A stretch of DNA of 64,000 nt. Origin: Lentisphaeraceae bacterium (lineage in GTDB: Bacteria; Verrucomicrobiota; Lentisphaeria; Lentisphaerales; Lentisphaeraceae). This document shows, one piece after another, positions 1-8,620 of the stretch (its first letter is position 1; each line of letters starts with the position of its first letter). Below the pieces are notes generated by a model. The model made no database searches. It was not told the DNA's origin and saw nothing but the letters and a program-made list of their open reading frames with translations. The stretch spans positions 1-64,000 of the forward strand of contig JAJPOQ010000048.1 in NCBI GenBank assembly GCA_021232515.1. Direction: 5' to 3'. A program made the position numbers and the translations under genes.

Positions 1-64
1 TTCTGATAGACTACACCAAAGAGACGTTGTAATTTCGTGTTGCATTTAGGTCCTCATATTTTTA

Positions 65-991
65 TTGTCCAAGATAAAATATGGCCTAAATGCACTTCTT
101 CATTATTATCCGTTTATCACAGAACTTGAGACATTACCAAATTATGAAGAGAGCGCCAAAGAGTTAGATCAAAAAGGTAACTTTACAGAAGCTCATAAAC
201 AATATGAAAAAGCTATTCAGCTGGAGCCAAAAAATCTAGATCTTAGATGTAACTTTGCTGTTTGTCATGGAAAGATGGGTAATTTACAAACCGCCCTAGA
301 TGAACTATGCCTGATATTAGATGATGATTCTGACTATTCACCTGCATTAGAAAACCTTGGTAGAGTTCTGATTATGATGGGTTTACAGGCTGGAGCCGAA
401 GGATGGTTTAGTCTATTTGAAGCTGGCCACCTTTACAGAACTATACAGGCCATAGAAAATCCTCAACCAGTAATAGTTGAGCTAGGTAGTTGTTATGGAC
501 TGAGTAGCATGATCATTGCAAAAGCACTTAAGAATAAACCAAACTCAAAAATATATTGTGTAGATGCCTGGGAAGGCGATGGCAGTAGTGTGTTTGGAAA
601 AACACGAGATAATATAAAAGCTCAAGCTCATCAAGGTATTTCCTTTTATGAAATCTATACCCAAAACATGCAAAATGCTGGTGTCTATGAGCAGTTATCA
701 CCCATCCAAGGTTACACTACAAACGTCGTGAAAGATTGGTCAGAAGAGGCAGATCTTATTTTTGTAGATGCCGACCATAGTTATGAAGGTGTTAGATCTG
801 ATGTCCGCGACTGGAAAGACTTTGTAAAGGTTGGAGGACAGCTGCTGATGCATGATGTAGAACTAGAAATTGCTGGATCTGAACAAGACTCTGGACCGGG
901 ATTAGTCGCTAAAGAATTCTTAGGACCAGACTCAAACTTTGCTCAGGGCTCTTTAGTTGACACACTATACTTGGCCAGACGCGAGTCTTAA
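65..991 (+). CDS. TPR-domain class I SAM-dependent methyltransferase (Methyltransf_24-like)
   Basis: The N-terminal third (about residues 25-110) holds two TPR-like helical pairs (EAHKQYEKAIQLEPKN is the clearest). The C-terminal part is a Rossmann methyltransferase: motif I VELGSCYGLSS, an acidic strand end IYCVDAW, and a later FVDADHSYEGVRSDVRDW typical of Methyltransf_24 proteins that act on sugars or small secreted molecules. The substrate is unknown. The start is a TTG at 65; the frame is closed by a TAG at 47-49 and no ATG lies near the N-terminus, so the start is tentative and the Shine-Dalgarno (SD) sequence is weak. It converges on the kinase gene on the other strand with a hairpin between them. 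Confidence 0.75.
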   Translation: MSKIKYGLNALLHYYPFITELETLPNYEESAKELDQKGNFTEAHKQYEKAIQLEPKNLDLRCNFAVCHGKMGNLQTALDELCLILDDDSDYSPALENLGRVLIMMGLQAGAEGWFSLFEAGHLYRTIQAIENPQPVIVELGSCYGLSSMIIAKALKNKPNSKIYCVDAWEGDGSSVFGKTRDNIKAQAHQGISFYEIYTQNMQNAGVYEQLSPIQGYTTNVVKDWSEEADLIFVDADHSYEGVRSDVRDWKDFVKVGGQLLMHDVELEIAGSEQDSGPGLVAKEFLGPDSNFAQGSLVDTLYLARRES

Positions 992-1007
992 TACACTTTT
1001 TGACCTT

Positions 1008-1034
1008 AAAAGGCACACCTTCGAAGTGTGCTTT
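1008..1034. terminator. Hairpin between convergent genes, probable terminator
   Basis: An inverted repeat (AAAAGGCACAC, loop, GTGTGCTTTT) with one bulged G lies 17 bases after the methyltransferase stop. Both flanks are A/T-rich, so it could stop transcription from both sides. Confidence 0.5.
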
Positions 1035-1078
1035 TAAAGCTTATAGAATAGTCAATTTTAAGTTCCCCTGTAGATTTA

Positions 1079-3346
1079 TCACTTCGGTGGTTTACAGTTT
1101 TGGGCGCCATCACAATCACAACGTTTATACGTCACGCTTCTCTTTTCTAACGAGTTTAAAAGCTTTCTCGTTACGGTACTTTTTCGAGGTAAAACAACCG
1201 TTTTCAAGCCGGGTAAATTTTGAAGTTGCTCTAAGTTTGTGACTTTAGCACTACACAAAATCAACTCTTGAAGTCCTGTATTTGAGACATCTGCGAGATT
1301 CACTGTCGCCCCTGTAAAGTCTAACTTTCTGACCTTTACTCGGCGAAACTGCAAACTGTGAATAATGATGTTACTGAGAACTAACTCATCTACATCTATC
1401 TGCAGTAAAAAACGATAATCATGAGACTTTGTTCCCGACAGATTTAGGTACTCTAATTTTGTACCTCGAGTCCACTTCATATCCTTTAAATTTTCACAGT
1501 TCTTTAGGGATAGTCGCGTGATTGGGAAACCTGTAACTGGAGTGATATTTACCAACGAATAGTTATTTGAAAAGTCTGCATGATAAATAGAGCCAAACTT
1601 CTGTAAGCGATACTTCAACTTACCCTTTGGATTGAGGACTGTCATGGCCTGGCGAAAAAGCGTCTCTTTCTCATCCACAGACAAACCCCAATTGTGGTAA
1701 ACTTCATAGAAAAAGTTACCAAGAACTTCATTGTACTTATTTATGAAAACCATCTTCTTTATAAAGCTCAAGAAACTCTCAAGGTCACCTTTAACAAGAC
1801 TCTCCCCATCAACAGATCTCAGAAGTTTCTTAATCTTATCCCGAAAGTATGGTTCAACCTGATAGTCGAGAGATCTCTTGAGATACTTCTGCCCTTTTTC
1901 AAAATCTAACTTGCCGATGTAAAGCTCTCCAAGTCGACGCCAATAATCATGAGAATCTATATCTTCAGAGTAAACTTCTAAAAGAGTGTCCAATGCTTCT
2001 TTAAAGTCCAGATGATTTGACAACATTGAAGATTTTTTCAAGGCAAGAGGCACTGATATATTCGTCAATTCTTCTTTAGCTTTAGTCGTTTCTATAAGAT
2101 CGTTGTAGAGCTTGGTTGCCATCTGCTCATTCTCCTTAGCAACCTTTTGACTTTCTAGTGCAACTAACTCACTCTTGCGAGCTTCTTCAGCACTCTTGCG
2201 GGCAAAACGCTCTTTCTCTTTTAAGGAATTAATAAAAACATGGGTGACAACGACAAGAATCAGCAGAAAGCTCGCAGCCAATGAAACGGGTAATTTGTGT
2301 CGTTTATAAAATAACTTTAGATGTTCTGTGAACTTGGCATCTTGAGCTTCTGTTGCAAAACCTTGTAAATAGCGGTTTACATCTGTCGTCAAATTCAAAA
2401 CTGACTCGTATCTTTTCTCGATATCTCGCGCCATGGCTTTTTCCGCAACCGCCACAAGTGCACTTGGATGATTACCTGTTAAGGGAGTGTATTGACCAAG
2501 GGAAATCTTTTTTAAAGCTTTGTCTTTGTCTTTGTTGTCGTAAGGTGCTCTATAAGACAAAATGCTGTAGAGAATGGCTCCAAGGGCATAGATATCTGTC
2601 TGCTTATTCTTCTCATCATTTTTACCTTGAGCTTGCTCTGGAGCCATATATCCGATAGTACCTTTCACCCAACCGTTCATGGTTTGACCGACGTCTATCT
2701 CCGATGTCACAAACTGACTCGATTGCACTTCTGAATTGTCATTTAGATTTTTGGCCAAGCCCCAATCAATAACTAAAACTTCACCAAATTCTCCAACGTG
2801 AATATTGTCAGGCTTTAAATCGAGATGAAGTATTCCTCGAGAATGTGCGTAAGCTATGGCGTCACAAACTTTAATGAATACATCAAGTAAAACGGGGAGT
2901 TTATACTTCGCCAAATAAGAGCTGTCGCCCTCTTTTAACTTGCCCAAAATTTTATCTAGACCTTCTCCAGTCAATTCTTTCATGATGAAAAAAGGCTCAC
3001 CATTTTTTTGACTTATTTCATAAACTGGGACGATGTTCGGATGTTCTAAAAGTGCAGTTATACGAGCTTCTCGGATAAAGCTCATGAAGTGTTCTTTGTC
3101 TTTATGGGAGCTTTTTAAAACAGCTTTGGCAACAGACCTCAAAGAAGAGCCGTCTTTAACACGGTAGATCTCTTTCATCCCACCTTCTGCCAAATACTCT
3201 TCAGATGAGTAGCGTTCATGTAGGCTGCTTAACTTATCTAGCAACTCTTCGAACTCTTTAATTTCCTTTTCAGAATCCTCGTCGACGACATCTGCGACAA
3301 GTTTTCCTAAGGCAAAATTAAAACCATCTGTTTCCGGTTCACTCAT
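1079..3346 (-). CDS. Membrane-anchored Hanks-type Ser/Thr protein kinase
   Basis: A eukaryotic-like kinase domain spans about residues 46-330: glycine-rich loop AEGGMKEIY, candidate ATP lysine in SVAKAVLK, catalytic loop HLDLKPDN (H174, D176), metal motif DWG (194-196) instead of DFG, and APE motif GYMAPEQAQG. The residue before the catalytic Asp is Leu, so it is a non-RD kinase, which often need no activation-loop phosphorylation. One membrane helix lies near 352-373, followed by a coiled-coil/TPR-like region and a C-terminal leucine-rich stretch that would be extracytoplasmic. The gene overlaps the upstream ECF sigma gene by 4 bp, so kinase and sigma factor are co-translated, an arrangement known from Planctomycetes and Lentisphaerae where the kinase is thought to control the sigma factor. 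Confidence 0.88.
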   Translation of the reverse strand: MSEPETDGFNFALGKLVADVVDEDSEKEIKEFEELLDKLSSLHERYSSEEYLAEGGMKEIYRVKDGSSLRSVAKAVLKSSHKDKEHFMSFIREARITALLEHPNIVPVYEISQKNGEPFFIMKELTGEGLDKILGKLKEGDSSYLAKYKLPVLLDVFIKVCDAIAYAHSRGILHLDLKPDNIHVGEFGEVLVIDWGLAKNLNDNSEVQSSQFVTSEIDVGQTMNGWVKGTIGYMAPEQAQGKNDEKNKQTDIYALGAILYSILSYRAPYDNKDKDKALKKISLGQYTPLTGNHPSALVAVAEKAMARDIEKRYESVLNLTTDVNRYLQGFATEAQDAKFTEHLKLFYKRHKLPVSLAASFLLILVVVTHVFINSLKEKERFARKSAEEARKSELVALESQKVAKENEQMATKLYNDLIETTKAKEELTNISVPLALKKSSMLSNHLDFKEALDTLLEVYSEDIDSHDYWRRLGELYIGKLDFEKGQKYLKRSLDYQVEPYFRDKIKKLLRSVDGESLVKGDLESFLSFIKKMVFINKYNEVLGNFFYEVYHNWGLSVDEKETLFRQAMTVLNPKGKLKYRLQKFGSIYHADFSNNYSLVNITPVTGFPITRLSLKNCENLKDMKWTRGTKLEYLNLSGTKSHDYRFLLQIDVDELVLSNIIIHSLQFRRVKVRKLDFTGATVNLADVSNTGLQELILCSAKVTNLEQLQNLPGLKTVVLPRKSTVTRKLLNSLEKRSVTYKRCDCDGAQNCKPPK

Positions 3347-3930
3347 AAATATTCGTCTTTAAGGTGCCTAACTTTTTCTTTAAGTTTATCTTTAACTCTT
3401 TGCTTATAGACGTAAACAGAACCGACTGTTATGCCGAGCTTTTCAGAAATTTCTTCCGAAGAAACATTTTGCATGCTCAGTTTGAAGGCTTCTCGAGCTT
3501 TTTCATCGACTTCTTCTTGGATCATTTCCCAAGCCTTATTGCCGACATATATCTCCCATTCTTCTTTAGCTATCTTTTCTAAATCTCCTAAAGGCATACT
3601 GTTTAAAGATGTGGCGATACACTCAGCTTCATCTTGTAGTTTAGCAGATCGACGGTTGTGAGTCTTCAAGTAATTTAAAACTCTATTTCGAACGAGTTTA
3701 CATAACCAAGCTCTAAAAGCTCCAGTTCTAAAATTGAATTCAAAAGTCGGGATCTTATCCCAAAGAACTAAAAGAATTGATTGACTTAAATCTTCTGAAT
3801 CCTCATGATTCAAATTCATTCTTCTTACAACTCGGTATATATAAGGCCTATAGGCTTCAACAAAGTCTTTCCATGAGTCTTCGTCTGTTCTATTTTTGAC
3901 TCTTTCCAGAAGGGTATATCTCGTATTCAT
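3343..3930 (-). CDS. ECF-type RNA polymerase sigma factor (kinase-linked)
   Basis: A 195-residue sigma-70-like protein with region 2 (SEDLSQSILLVLWDKIPTF, AFRAWLCKLVRNRVLNYLK) and region 4 helix-turn-helix near the C-terminus (SSEEISEKLGITVGSVYVY). There is no region 1 or 3, as expected for an ECF factor. It is the first gene of a two-gene unit with the Ser/Thr kinase and no classical anti-sigma gene is adjacent. By analogy with ECF groups linked to Ser/Thr kinases, activity may depend on phosphorylation; this is inference. Its promoter must lie in the 350-base gap shared with the divergent prepilin gene. Confidence 0.88.
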   Translation of the reverse strand: MNTRYTLLERVKNRTDEDSWKDFVEAYRPYIYRVVRRMNLNHEDSEDLSQSILLVLWDKIPTFEFNFRTGAFRAWLCKLVRNRVLNYLKTHNRRSAKLQDEAECIATSLNSMPLGDLEKIAKEEWEIYVGNKAWEMIQEEVDEKAREAFKLSMQNVSSEEISEKLGITVGSVYVYKQRVKDKLKEKVRHLKDEYL

Positions 3931-4283
3931 ACATTACCTCTACTCACGCTTACACAAATTCAGTCTGTTGTAGGCTGAGCTACAAAGACAATTATGCTAA
4001 AATTTTGAAGGTTATATCAACAAATCACCCATTTTTCTTGACACAACACACTATTCCATACAAGCGACTATGAATTTTACAGCTGAAAAGTGACACTCTC
4101 AAAGCTCTTTTTTACGTCTAATTAATAAATTAAAACATTTCTTCACGTTTAAAAAAAATTCTTGTTAGAAGTGCTGTATTTATACTGTTTTAGCTATTTC
4201 CGATCGCCTTTTTCTCTGCAAATAAAAATTTGCATAACTAGCTGTTACCGATGTACTATTATATAAATTGGGATGAGGAAAGA
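3931..4283. other. Divergent intergenic region, no gene seen
   Basis: A 353-base A/T-rich gap between the divergent sigma factor and prepilin genes. It contains a 7-bp inverted repeat at 4217-4234 (TGCAAAT, AAAA, ATTTGCA) and a TATACT box at 4181-4186 that could be a -10 element for the prepilin genes, though its -35 is poor. A TTGACA at 4038-4043 has no good partner -10. No open frame of convincing composition is present. Confidence 0.4.
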
Positions 4284-4967
4284 ATGAAAAAATATTTTAC
4301 ACTAATAGAATTACTCGTGGTAGTTGCGATCATAGGTATACTGGTTAGTATGCTACTGCCTTCGGTACAAAAAGCACGCCGTGAAGCCATGGCTGCAGTT
4401 TGTAAATCTAACCAAAAACAAATCGGCATAGGTATACTTTCTTATGCAGCATCAAATGACGATGCATTCCCATACAGTTTAGACGTTCCTGCTGTAGATG
4501 TTCCAGATGCCAATAACCCTCCTCCAAATGGCCGCCCCACCCAAGAGGTTATCTGGTACGATGCGGGTGAATCTGTTGACGTATTCGTTTGTCCATTAGA
4601 CCCGACTCCGGAAGATTATAACTTCTGGTCCTTCAGTAACAATAAACCTCACTTTGAAGATGAGAATGAAAAGTCGAGCTATATGTTTAATGAAAAAGGT
4701 GCATGGGCATATGCTAAATCTCAAAAATCTCCTCTAAAGTTTGGTATGATAACTGATCAAGATGGTTGGCCCATGGCCTCTGATGGTAGAATAACTGTCT
4801 CTGGGGGTAACCCTCTTTGGCTAAGAACCAATATTGCCGATAGTGACCGCTGGATGCAAATAGACTGGACTCATGAAAACCATAGAATTAATATGCTCTT
4901 TGGCGATGGTCACGTTGAATCAATTAACTCTTTTACCTCTGGTCTGTACAATGCACGTGTGCAGTAG
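4284..4967 (+). CDS. Prepilin-type N-terminal cleavage/methylation domain protein (1)
   Basis: The class III (type IV pilin-like) signal is [20 protein letters not shown]; the following helix ends in a basic stretch (KARREAM). The usual Gly at the cleavage site is replaced by Tyr-Phe before TLIELL, as is common in this phylum. The globular part has the pseudopilin-type C-terminus [11 protein letters not shown] (the H-x9-DG type domain). The start is placed at ATG 4284 because of the SD GAGGAAAGA just before it and because the signal starts there. It is probably cleaved by a prepilin peptidase and exposed at the inner membrane or in a pseudopilus. First of three similar tandem genes; the ligand or assembly partner is unknown. 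Confidence 0.85.
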   Translation: MKKYFTLIELLVVVAIIGILVSMLLPSVQKARREAMAAVCKSNQKQIGIGILSYAASNDDAFPYSLDVPAVDVPDANNPPPNGRPTQEVIWYDAGESVDVFVCPLDPTPEDYNFWSFSNNKPHFEDENEKSSYMFNEKGAWAYAKSQKSPLKFGMITDQDGWPMASDGRITVSGGNPLWLRTNIADSDRWMQIDWTHENHRINMLFGDGHVESINSFTSGLYNARVQ

Positions 4968-5053
4968 TTTTTAATTAAAATCTAAGCATTTAGTTAGATC
5001 GCTCAAACTAAGCTTGTTTTAACCTACAAGTGAAAATTGCGCGGACTAACTTT

Positions 5054-5866
5054 ATGAAAAGATTTACTCTTATTGAACTACTTGTTGTCATAGCCATACT
5101 TGGCATTCTTATGACTTTACTCCTACCCTCCTTAAGCAGTGCTCGAAAAAATGCTAAGACTGTTCTTTGCATGAGCAACTTGCGAAACGTCGCACTTATT
5201 CATCAGAAATTTTCCAAAGATAACAACAATGTTATCGTTCAAACCTATCGTAAATCTGCCACTTTTTATTACGGCTGGGACCTATCTTTAAGAAAATACA
5301 CCGACTCTAGTTTTTCAGGAGATAGAGATACAAATCACCCTCAACCTTCTGGAGACAACCCTGCGATTTGCCCAAGTTATGAAGATTTGACTTTCGTCTA
5401 TGCTAAAGCCGGTGGCTCTGCTGTCCAAAAACCAAGCTTCCCAAAAAGCGCTTCAGGCAGTACTAGTCGACACAATGGCAAGTATATAAGTTATGCTTTA
5501 AATCAATTTCTCGGAACTGACTTGATGCAACCTACTGGCTACCCTGGTAGAGGTACAAATGGTGATGGCTCATGGTACTCAGGTTATGGCAAACGTTGGG
5601 TCTACTTTGCTGAAATAAAAACTCCAAGCGAAACAATGATTTTTGGTGAATCTTACGACACGGCTCGCATCGCCCTTTTTGAAGATGCATACTTCAATCC
5701 AAATCACCTGAATAAACTTTCATACGTCAAAGTCGACGGTAGTTCTTCACTGCTCCACTACAACTCAATTGTCAGCAATGGTAAACAACCGAATTCAAAT
5801 AACTTCAACACCATGGCTGATTGGGAAATCGACTTTTGGGGATGCTACGTCAGTCCAAAGTTTTAA
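5054..5866 (+). CDS. Prepilin-type N-terminal cleavage/methylation domain protein (2)
   Basis: Starts [19 protein letters not shown], a textbook pseudopilin N-terminus, followed by LPSLSSARKNAK. The 270-residue product is longer than classical GspG and has a Gly/Ser/Asn-rich globular part with aromatic patches, as in PVC-type pseudopilins. A GTG 24 bases upstream would put basic residues in front of the signal; ATG 5054 fits the family better. It lies 86 bases after the first prepilin gene in the same direction. No terminator is visible between them, so co-transcription is possible. Function beyond membrane-anchored pseudopilin is not recognisable. Confidence 0.83.
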   Translation: MKRFTLIELLVVIAILGILMTLLLPSLSSARKNAKTVLCMSNLRNVALIHQKFSKDNNNVIVQTYRKSATFYYGWDLSLRKYTDSSFSGDRDTNHPQPSGDNPAICPSYEDLTFVYAKAGGSAVQKPSFPKSASGSTSRHNGKYISYALNQFLGTDLMQPTGYPGRGTNGDGSWYSGYGKRWVYFAEIKTPSETMIFGESYDTARIALFEDAYFNPNHLNKLSYVKVDGSSSLLHYNSIVSNGKQPNSNNFNTMADWEIDFWGCYVSPKF

Positions 5867-5938
5867 TTTTCTTTAGAATAACTGTAATCTGTAAGTCTCA
5901 CTGCCTGTTCCTTTTAAAATAACTTGCGTGGTGAACAT

Positions 5939-6652
5939 ATGAAAAACAGACATTTTGCATTTACTCTTATCGAACTCTTGGTTGTTATCGCCATACTTGG
6001 ACTGCTAATGAGTATACTTTTACCTTCTCTTTCAAATGCACGACGCACAGCTAAACGAGCAGTATGTGCCTCGAACCTAAAACAAGTCGGTATCGGTCTT
6101 GAGATGTATGTCTCTGAAAACAGACAGTATTTCCCTCCACGCCTAACTGGATCTAACTTTGAGTACGTCGGAAAAAATGGCGACAATAGCTACTACGCTG
6201 AAGAAAACAGAAACATAAAAATGCGCTACCTCAACCCTTACGTTGGTGGTCCTTTTGAAGAAAATGACGAAGTCGAAGTAGCTCACTGCCCAGCAGATGA
6301 AGGACTCTTAACTCACACCTACAAACAAGCCGGCTCTTCTTACCCTGCGAATAATGCGGATGGGTTTTATGCGAGGCCTGGACTCGGGACTCTCAACTGG
6401 AGGTACTGGGACGGTGGTTCAAATAGTCGAATGATGGTTGAGTCTCCTTCTAAGATGCTCGCCCTCTATGACTCTGGCTTTCGCTCCTATACTGGCGGAA
6501 ATGGCAATAACTTCAAATCTGAGTTTTACTGGCACTCGAAAATTGGCGTCCCTTACTGGAATGCACTTTATACTGACGGCCATGTTTCATTTACAAGAGC
6601 TCAAAGAGGCAGTCGAGACACCGACACATATACTTTCTATATAGATAAATAG
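5939..6652 (+). CDS. Prepilin-type N-terminal cleavage/methylation domain protein (3)
   Basis: The N-terminus [20 protein letters not shown] is a pseudopilin signal with the cleavage Gly replaced by Ala before FTLIEL. The globular domain ends with an [13 protein letters not shown] motif like the first paralogue's FGDGHVESI, placing both in the H-x9-DG type family. ATG 5939 is chosen over the upstream TTG at 5924 because the signal starts there. The three paralogues share only the N-terminal helix and the DGHV-type end, so they have diverged. Likely processed by a PilD-like peptidase encoded elsewhere. Confidence 0.83.
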   Translation: MKNRHFAFTLIELLVVIAILGLLMSILLPSLSNARRTAKRAVCASNLKQVGIGLEMYVSENRQYFPPRLTGSNFEYVGKNGDNSYYAEENRNIKMRYLNPYVGGPFEENDEVEVAHCPADEGLLTHTYKQAGSSYPANNADGFYARPGLGTLNWRYWDGGSNSRMMVESPSKMLALYDSGFRSYTGGNGNNFKSEFYWHSKIGVPYWNALYTDGHVSFTRAQRGSRDTDTYTFYIDK

Positions 6653-6698
6653 GCTTTTTTAGAACCTTTTACTTTCAATATTTCGAAGTGGGTAAATT

Positions 6699-6722
6699 CT
6701 AAATAAGTAAAATTTTATTTAG
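6699..6722 (+). promoter_or_regulatory. Inverted repeat overlapping the ribosome binding site
   Basis: Perfect 8-base arms CTAAATAA (6699-6706) and TTATTTAG (6715-6722) with an 8-base spacer. The right arm runs into the SD TAGGAG (6720-6725) of the monooxygenase gene. It could be a repressor operator or a weak A/T hairpin masking the SD. Confidence 0.35.
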
Positions 6723-6733
6723 GAGTTTTAAGC

Positions 6734-7042
6734 ATGATCACAACTTGTGTAGATGTATTTGTCAAAGAAGAGCATATTCAGGATTTTATCGAAGCCACTA
6801 AAAAGAATCACTTAGGTTCAACTGCTGAAGCAGAAAACCTTCGTTTCGATATAATTCAAAGTAATGACGATCCTTCCCACTTTATGCTCTATGAAGTCTA
6901 TATCAGCCAAGCTGGTGTTCTCGCGCACAAAGAAACTGCTCACTATGCTGAGTGGCGCGATACTGTTGCTGAGTGGATGGCAAAACCTCGTGAAGCCAAG
7001 AAATTCACTATGCTTTTCCCAGCGACTGCTGAAGATGCATGA
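6734..7042 (+). CDS. Antibiotic biosynthesis monooxygenase (ABM) domain protein, LsrG-like
   Basis: A 102-residue single-domain ferredoxin-like fold protein of the ABM/quinol monooxygenase family: VDVFVKEEHIQDFIEATKKN, LRFDIIQS, FMLYEVY, and HKETAHYAEWRDTV, the usual order of strands and the His-rich helix. LsrG, which isomerises phospho-AI-2, belongs here, but many members have other small carbonyl substrates. The stop overlaps the start of the iron alcohol dehydrogenase by 4 bp, so the two are translationally coupled and probably act on one aldehyde or ketone. SD TAGGAG precedes the ATG. Confidence 0.82.
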   Translation: MITTCVDVFVKEEHIQDFIEATKKNHLGSTAEAENLRFDIIQSNDDPSHFMLYEVYISQAGVLAHKETAHYAEWRDTVAEWMAKPREAKKFTMLFPATAEDA

Positions 7043-8214
7043 TTAAACCCTTTTCATTTTCTCCTTTTCCAAAAATTCACTTTGGGAAAGGAGCCGCTGA
7101 TGACTTAGCTAGCAAACTGCCCTCTTCAACTAAGAATGTATTGTTGATTATTGGTGGGAGCTCACTCGAGAAAAGCGGTTCTCTTAAAAGAATTCAAAAT
7201 GATTTAACTGCTGCGAAGATAGACTCATTTACCTACAGCATAACTTCAGAACCTTCTCCTGAAAATATCGACGCCGCAACTGCTGAGTTTCGAGACTCGG
7301 CCATTGACTATGTCATCGCCATTGGTGGTGGTAGTGTTCTCGATGCTGGTAAAGCGATAGCCGCGATGCTTAAAATTGACGATTCTATCACTCACTACCT
7401 CGAAGGCGTTGGTGACAAAACTCACCCTGGTATAACTATCCCATTTGCAGCTATACCAACCACAGCAGGGACTGGCAGCGAAGCCACTAAAAATGCAGTT
7501 ATCACCTCTCTTGGAGAAAATGGTTTTAAAAAGTCTCTTCGTCATGACAACTTCATTCCTGACATGGCTATCATCGATCCACTTATGATGCAAAGTTGTC
7601 CTAAGGATATAACTGCAGCTTGTGGTCTAGACGCGCTTACTCAACTTTTTGAGTCTTATGTTTCTACAAACTCAAACCCTATTTCCGATGCCCTAGCGTT
7701 TGATGCTCTCCAAAGAGTTCTGAGATCACTTCCGGACGCTATAGAGAATGGTTTGGAAGATATAGACGCAAGAGCTGACTTAGCTTACGGTGCCTTTATT
7801 TCTGGTGTCTGTTTGGCAAATGCCGGACTCGGCATAGTCCACGGCTTTGCTTCTCCTATTGGCGGCTTTTTCGATATTCCGCACGGAGTTGTTTGCGGAA
7901 CTCTTCTTCCTGCTGCAACCGAAAAAAATATCGAACGCCTACAAGAGTCTCACGCTATAGAACATAAAGAACTTCTCACTAAACATGTTAAAGTTGCTAG
8001 AGTTTTATTTCCAGATAGCTCCCCAAGCGATTCACTCAAACTTTTCGTCGACTATCTTTATCAAATGACTGAAAATTTCGACATTCCGAAACTGAGTCAC
8101 TACGGTATTTTGGAAAAAGACTTTGAAAAGATCATTGAGAAAACTGGCTTAAAAAACAATCCTATTGAACTCAGTCAAAGTGATTTGAAAGAAATCCTTA
8201 AAAAAAGACTCTAG
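7039..8214 (+). CDS. Iron-containing (group III) alcohol dehydrogenase
   Basis: A 391-residue Fe-ADH. The N-terminal NAD(P)-binding half has IGGGSVLDAGKAIAAML (the GGGS pyrophosphate loop) and PTTAGTGSEATKNAVI. The C-terminal helical half carries the metal ligands: Asp in CGLDALTQLFE and histidines in LGIVHGFASPIGGFFDIPHG. Length and motif order match maleylacetate reductase/butanol dehydrogenase-type enzymes; the substrate is not predictable. Co-translated with the preceding ABM protein, which suggests a two-step oxidation or detoxification of a short aldehyde. No terminator is obvious downstream. Confidence 0.9.
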   Translation: MIKPFSFSPFPKIHFGKGAADDLASKLPSSTKNVLLIIGGSSLEKSGSLKRIQNDLTAAKIDSFTYSITSEPSPENIDAATAEFRDSAIDYVIAIGGGSVLDAGKAIAAMLKIDDSITHYLEGVGDKTHPGITIPFAAIPTTAGTGSEATKNAVITSLGENGFKKSLRHDNFIPDMAIIDPLMMQSCPKDITAACGLDALTQLFESYVSTNSNPISDALAFDALQRVLRSLPDAIENGLEDIDARADLAYGAFISGVCLANAGLGIVHGFASPIGGFFDIPHGVVCGTLLPAATEKNIERLQESHAIEHKELLTKHVKVARVLFPDSSPSDSLKLFVDYLYQMTENFDIPKLSHYGILEKDFEKIIEKTGLKNNPIELSQSDLKEILKKRL

Positions 8215-8551
8215 TAAATTCTAAAGCCATACCGATTTTCTCTGGTATATCAATCAGAGGTACACAAAGAAGTAAAGTTGTAGATGGAACGAAATAAAAA
8301 ATCAGCTGCCATTTCTTTAAAGACTTCGCTCGGCAACGAAGTACATGAACTATAGCTAGCCATGTTGAACTAACACCAGAAAGCATCGCCCAAACTAGAA
8401 AGAATATAGCTCCTGAGGCTGTTGGACTGAGAACGTACGGAAGAAGTATTGCCAATGCTATGGCATTTACACATAGGATGCAAAAGAAAAAACCTAATCG
8501 CCAATTTGCCGTTTCTTGATTGATAAGCCAGTCCTCATTTTTTTGGGGACT
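8198..8551 (-). pseudogene. Possible degraded or mis-sequenced small membrane protein gene
   Basis: An open frame of about 118 codons encodes a plausible multi-helix membrane protein (soluble start NEDWLINQETANWRLG, then hydrophobic segments such as GAIFFLVWAML and LIFYFVPSTTLLLCVPL). The only start codon is an internal TTG at 8455, which would cut off the first helix. The frame is closed by a TAA just upstream, next to an A7 run (minus strand). One extra A in that run would open the frame to an upstream TTG, so it could be a frameshifted gene. It overlaps the 3' end of the alcohol dehydrogenase by 17 bases. It may also be a chance frame. Confidence 0.35.
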
Positions 8552-8579
8552 TTAGTGTAAATTCAAAAACAATCAAGAG

Positions 8580-8607
8580 AAGTGGCAACCGATTCTAGTC
8601 ACCACTT
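8580..8607 (-). terminator. Probable intrinsic terminator of the secreted protein gene
   Basis: On the minus strand AAGTGGTGACT and GGTTGCCACTT pair (with G-U wobbles) around a 6-base loop, then CTCTTGATTGTTTTT follows. It sits 14 bases after the stop at 8621. Confidence 0.45.
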
Positions 8608-8620
8608 AAAGTTTCGAGAA

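Noticed and set aside
1-64. A gene fragment upstream of the methyltransferase
   Set aside because: Too short to judge; frames contain stops and no motif could be seen.
1000-1242. Open frame after the methyltransferase
   Set aside because: It runs through the terminator hairpin and the convergent kinase's 3' end; no SD or domain.
4038-4070. A classical sigma-70 promoter with TTGACA at 4038
   Set aside because: No acceptable -10 box occurs 15-19 bases downstream.
6734-8214. An AI-2 (Lsr) quorum-sensing operon because of the LsrG-like protein
   Set aside because: No lsrA/B/C/D/F/K/R genes are nearby and the ABM family is broad; the partner is an iron alcohol dehydrogenase.
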